From Gammaproteobacteria bacterium (lineage in GTDB: Bacteria > Pseudomonadota > Gammaproteobacteria > Steroidobacterales > SZUA-146), in the NCBI GenBank assembly GCA_003228965.1, contig QIGP01000299.1, positions 1 through 6,489 of the forward strand: 6,489 nt of DNA. The letters run 5' to 3'. The first letter of the stretch is position 1. Each line of letters opens with the position of its first letter. The position numbers were made by a program, and so were the translations under genes. Under the pieces are notes generated by a model. The model saw only the letters and a program-made list of their open reading frames with translations. It did not search any database and was not told where the DNA came from. Below, one piece after another: positions 6,381-6,489 of this stretch.

Positions 6381-6489
6381 AATTCTGCCACAATATGAGG
6401 CCCGAAGGGCCATGCATGGAAGTACTCTTGGAGTGCACGACCTTTCAGCAGTAATGTTCAATCTTCACTGCGGTTGCACCATTGATGCG
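6381..6489. other. Window end, no recognised gene
   Basis: This stretch contains a small hairpin GGCCC-GAA-GGGCC (6399-6411), directly followed by the palindrome CATGCATG (6411-6418). No open frame with recognisable protein character begins or ends here on either strand. Confidence 0.5.

Overview
The window looks like a stretch of chromosome from a Gram-negative bacterium, most likely an uncultivated, perhaps marine, gammaproteobacterium. The 861-residue ClpB matches Escherichia coli ClpB residue for residue at all key positions. The promoter in front of clpB fits the sigma-32 heat-shock consensus. The last gene encodes an exported protein with a Sec signal peptide and a thrombospondin-3/dockerin-like end ending in PPGPS, a type I associate with gammaproteobacterial genomes. 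All three intact genes and the ZIP remnant read rightward.

Layout. (1) Positions 1-622 hold a ZIP-family divalent-metal transporter gene that is broken in an unusual way. Its TM3-to-C-terminus part reads forward from about 83. The piece encoding TM2 lies immediately upstream but on the minus strand (80 down to 1). This is a local inversion or a fold-back chimera at the sequence edge. (2) Positions 623-963 hold no gene. They carry two tandem ~129-bp copies of an imperfectly palindromic repeat of the GTCATTGCGAG...GGCAATCTC type, then a sigma-32-like promoter. (3) clpB (964-3549) is followed after 53 nt by a small FmdB-type zinc-ribbon protein with a lysine-rich tail (3603-3932). No terminator is visible between them, so they may form a heat-inducible pair. 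A strong hairpin follows. (4) Positions 3933-4236 are an intergenic stretch with small hairpins and no convincing gene. (5) Positions 4237-6342 encode a 701-residue exported protein: signal peptide, four PPC-like beta-sandwich repeats with conserved cysteine pairs, a thrombospondin type 3 calcium motif and two dockerin/EF-hand-type calcium loops. A long perfect-stem hairpin follows it (6349-6380), and the window ends in 109 nt without a recognised gene.

Functionally, ClpB is the ATP-driven disaggregase of the heat-shock response, and the zinc-ribbon protein may share its transcript. The ZIP remnant and the exported calcium-binding protein appear unrelated to it. I see no defence system, CRISPR array, tRNA, rRNA, complete insertion sequence or phage gene. 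The two most interesting points are the inverted ZIP 5' segment and the repeat-rich exported protein, whose dockerin-like end has no cohesin partner in view.
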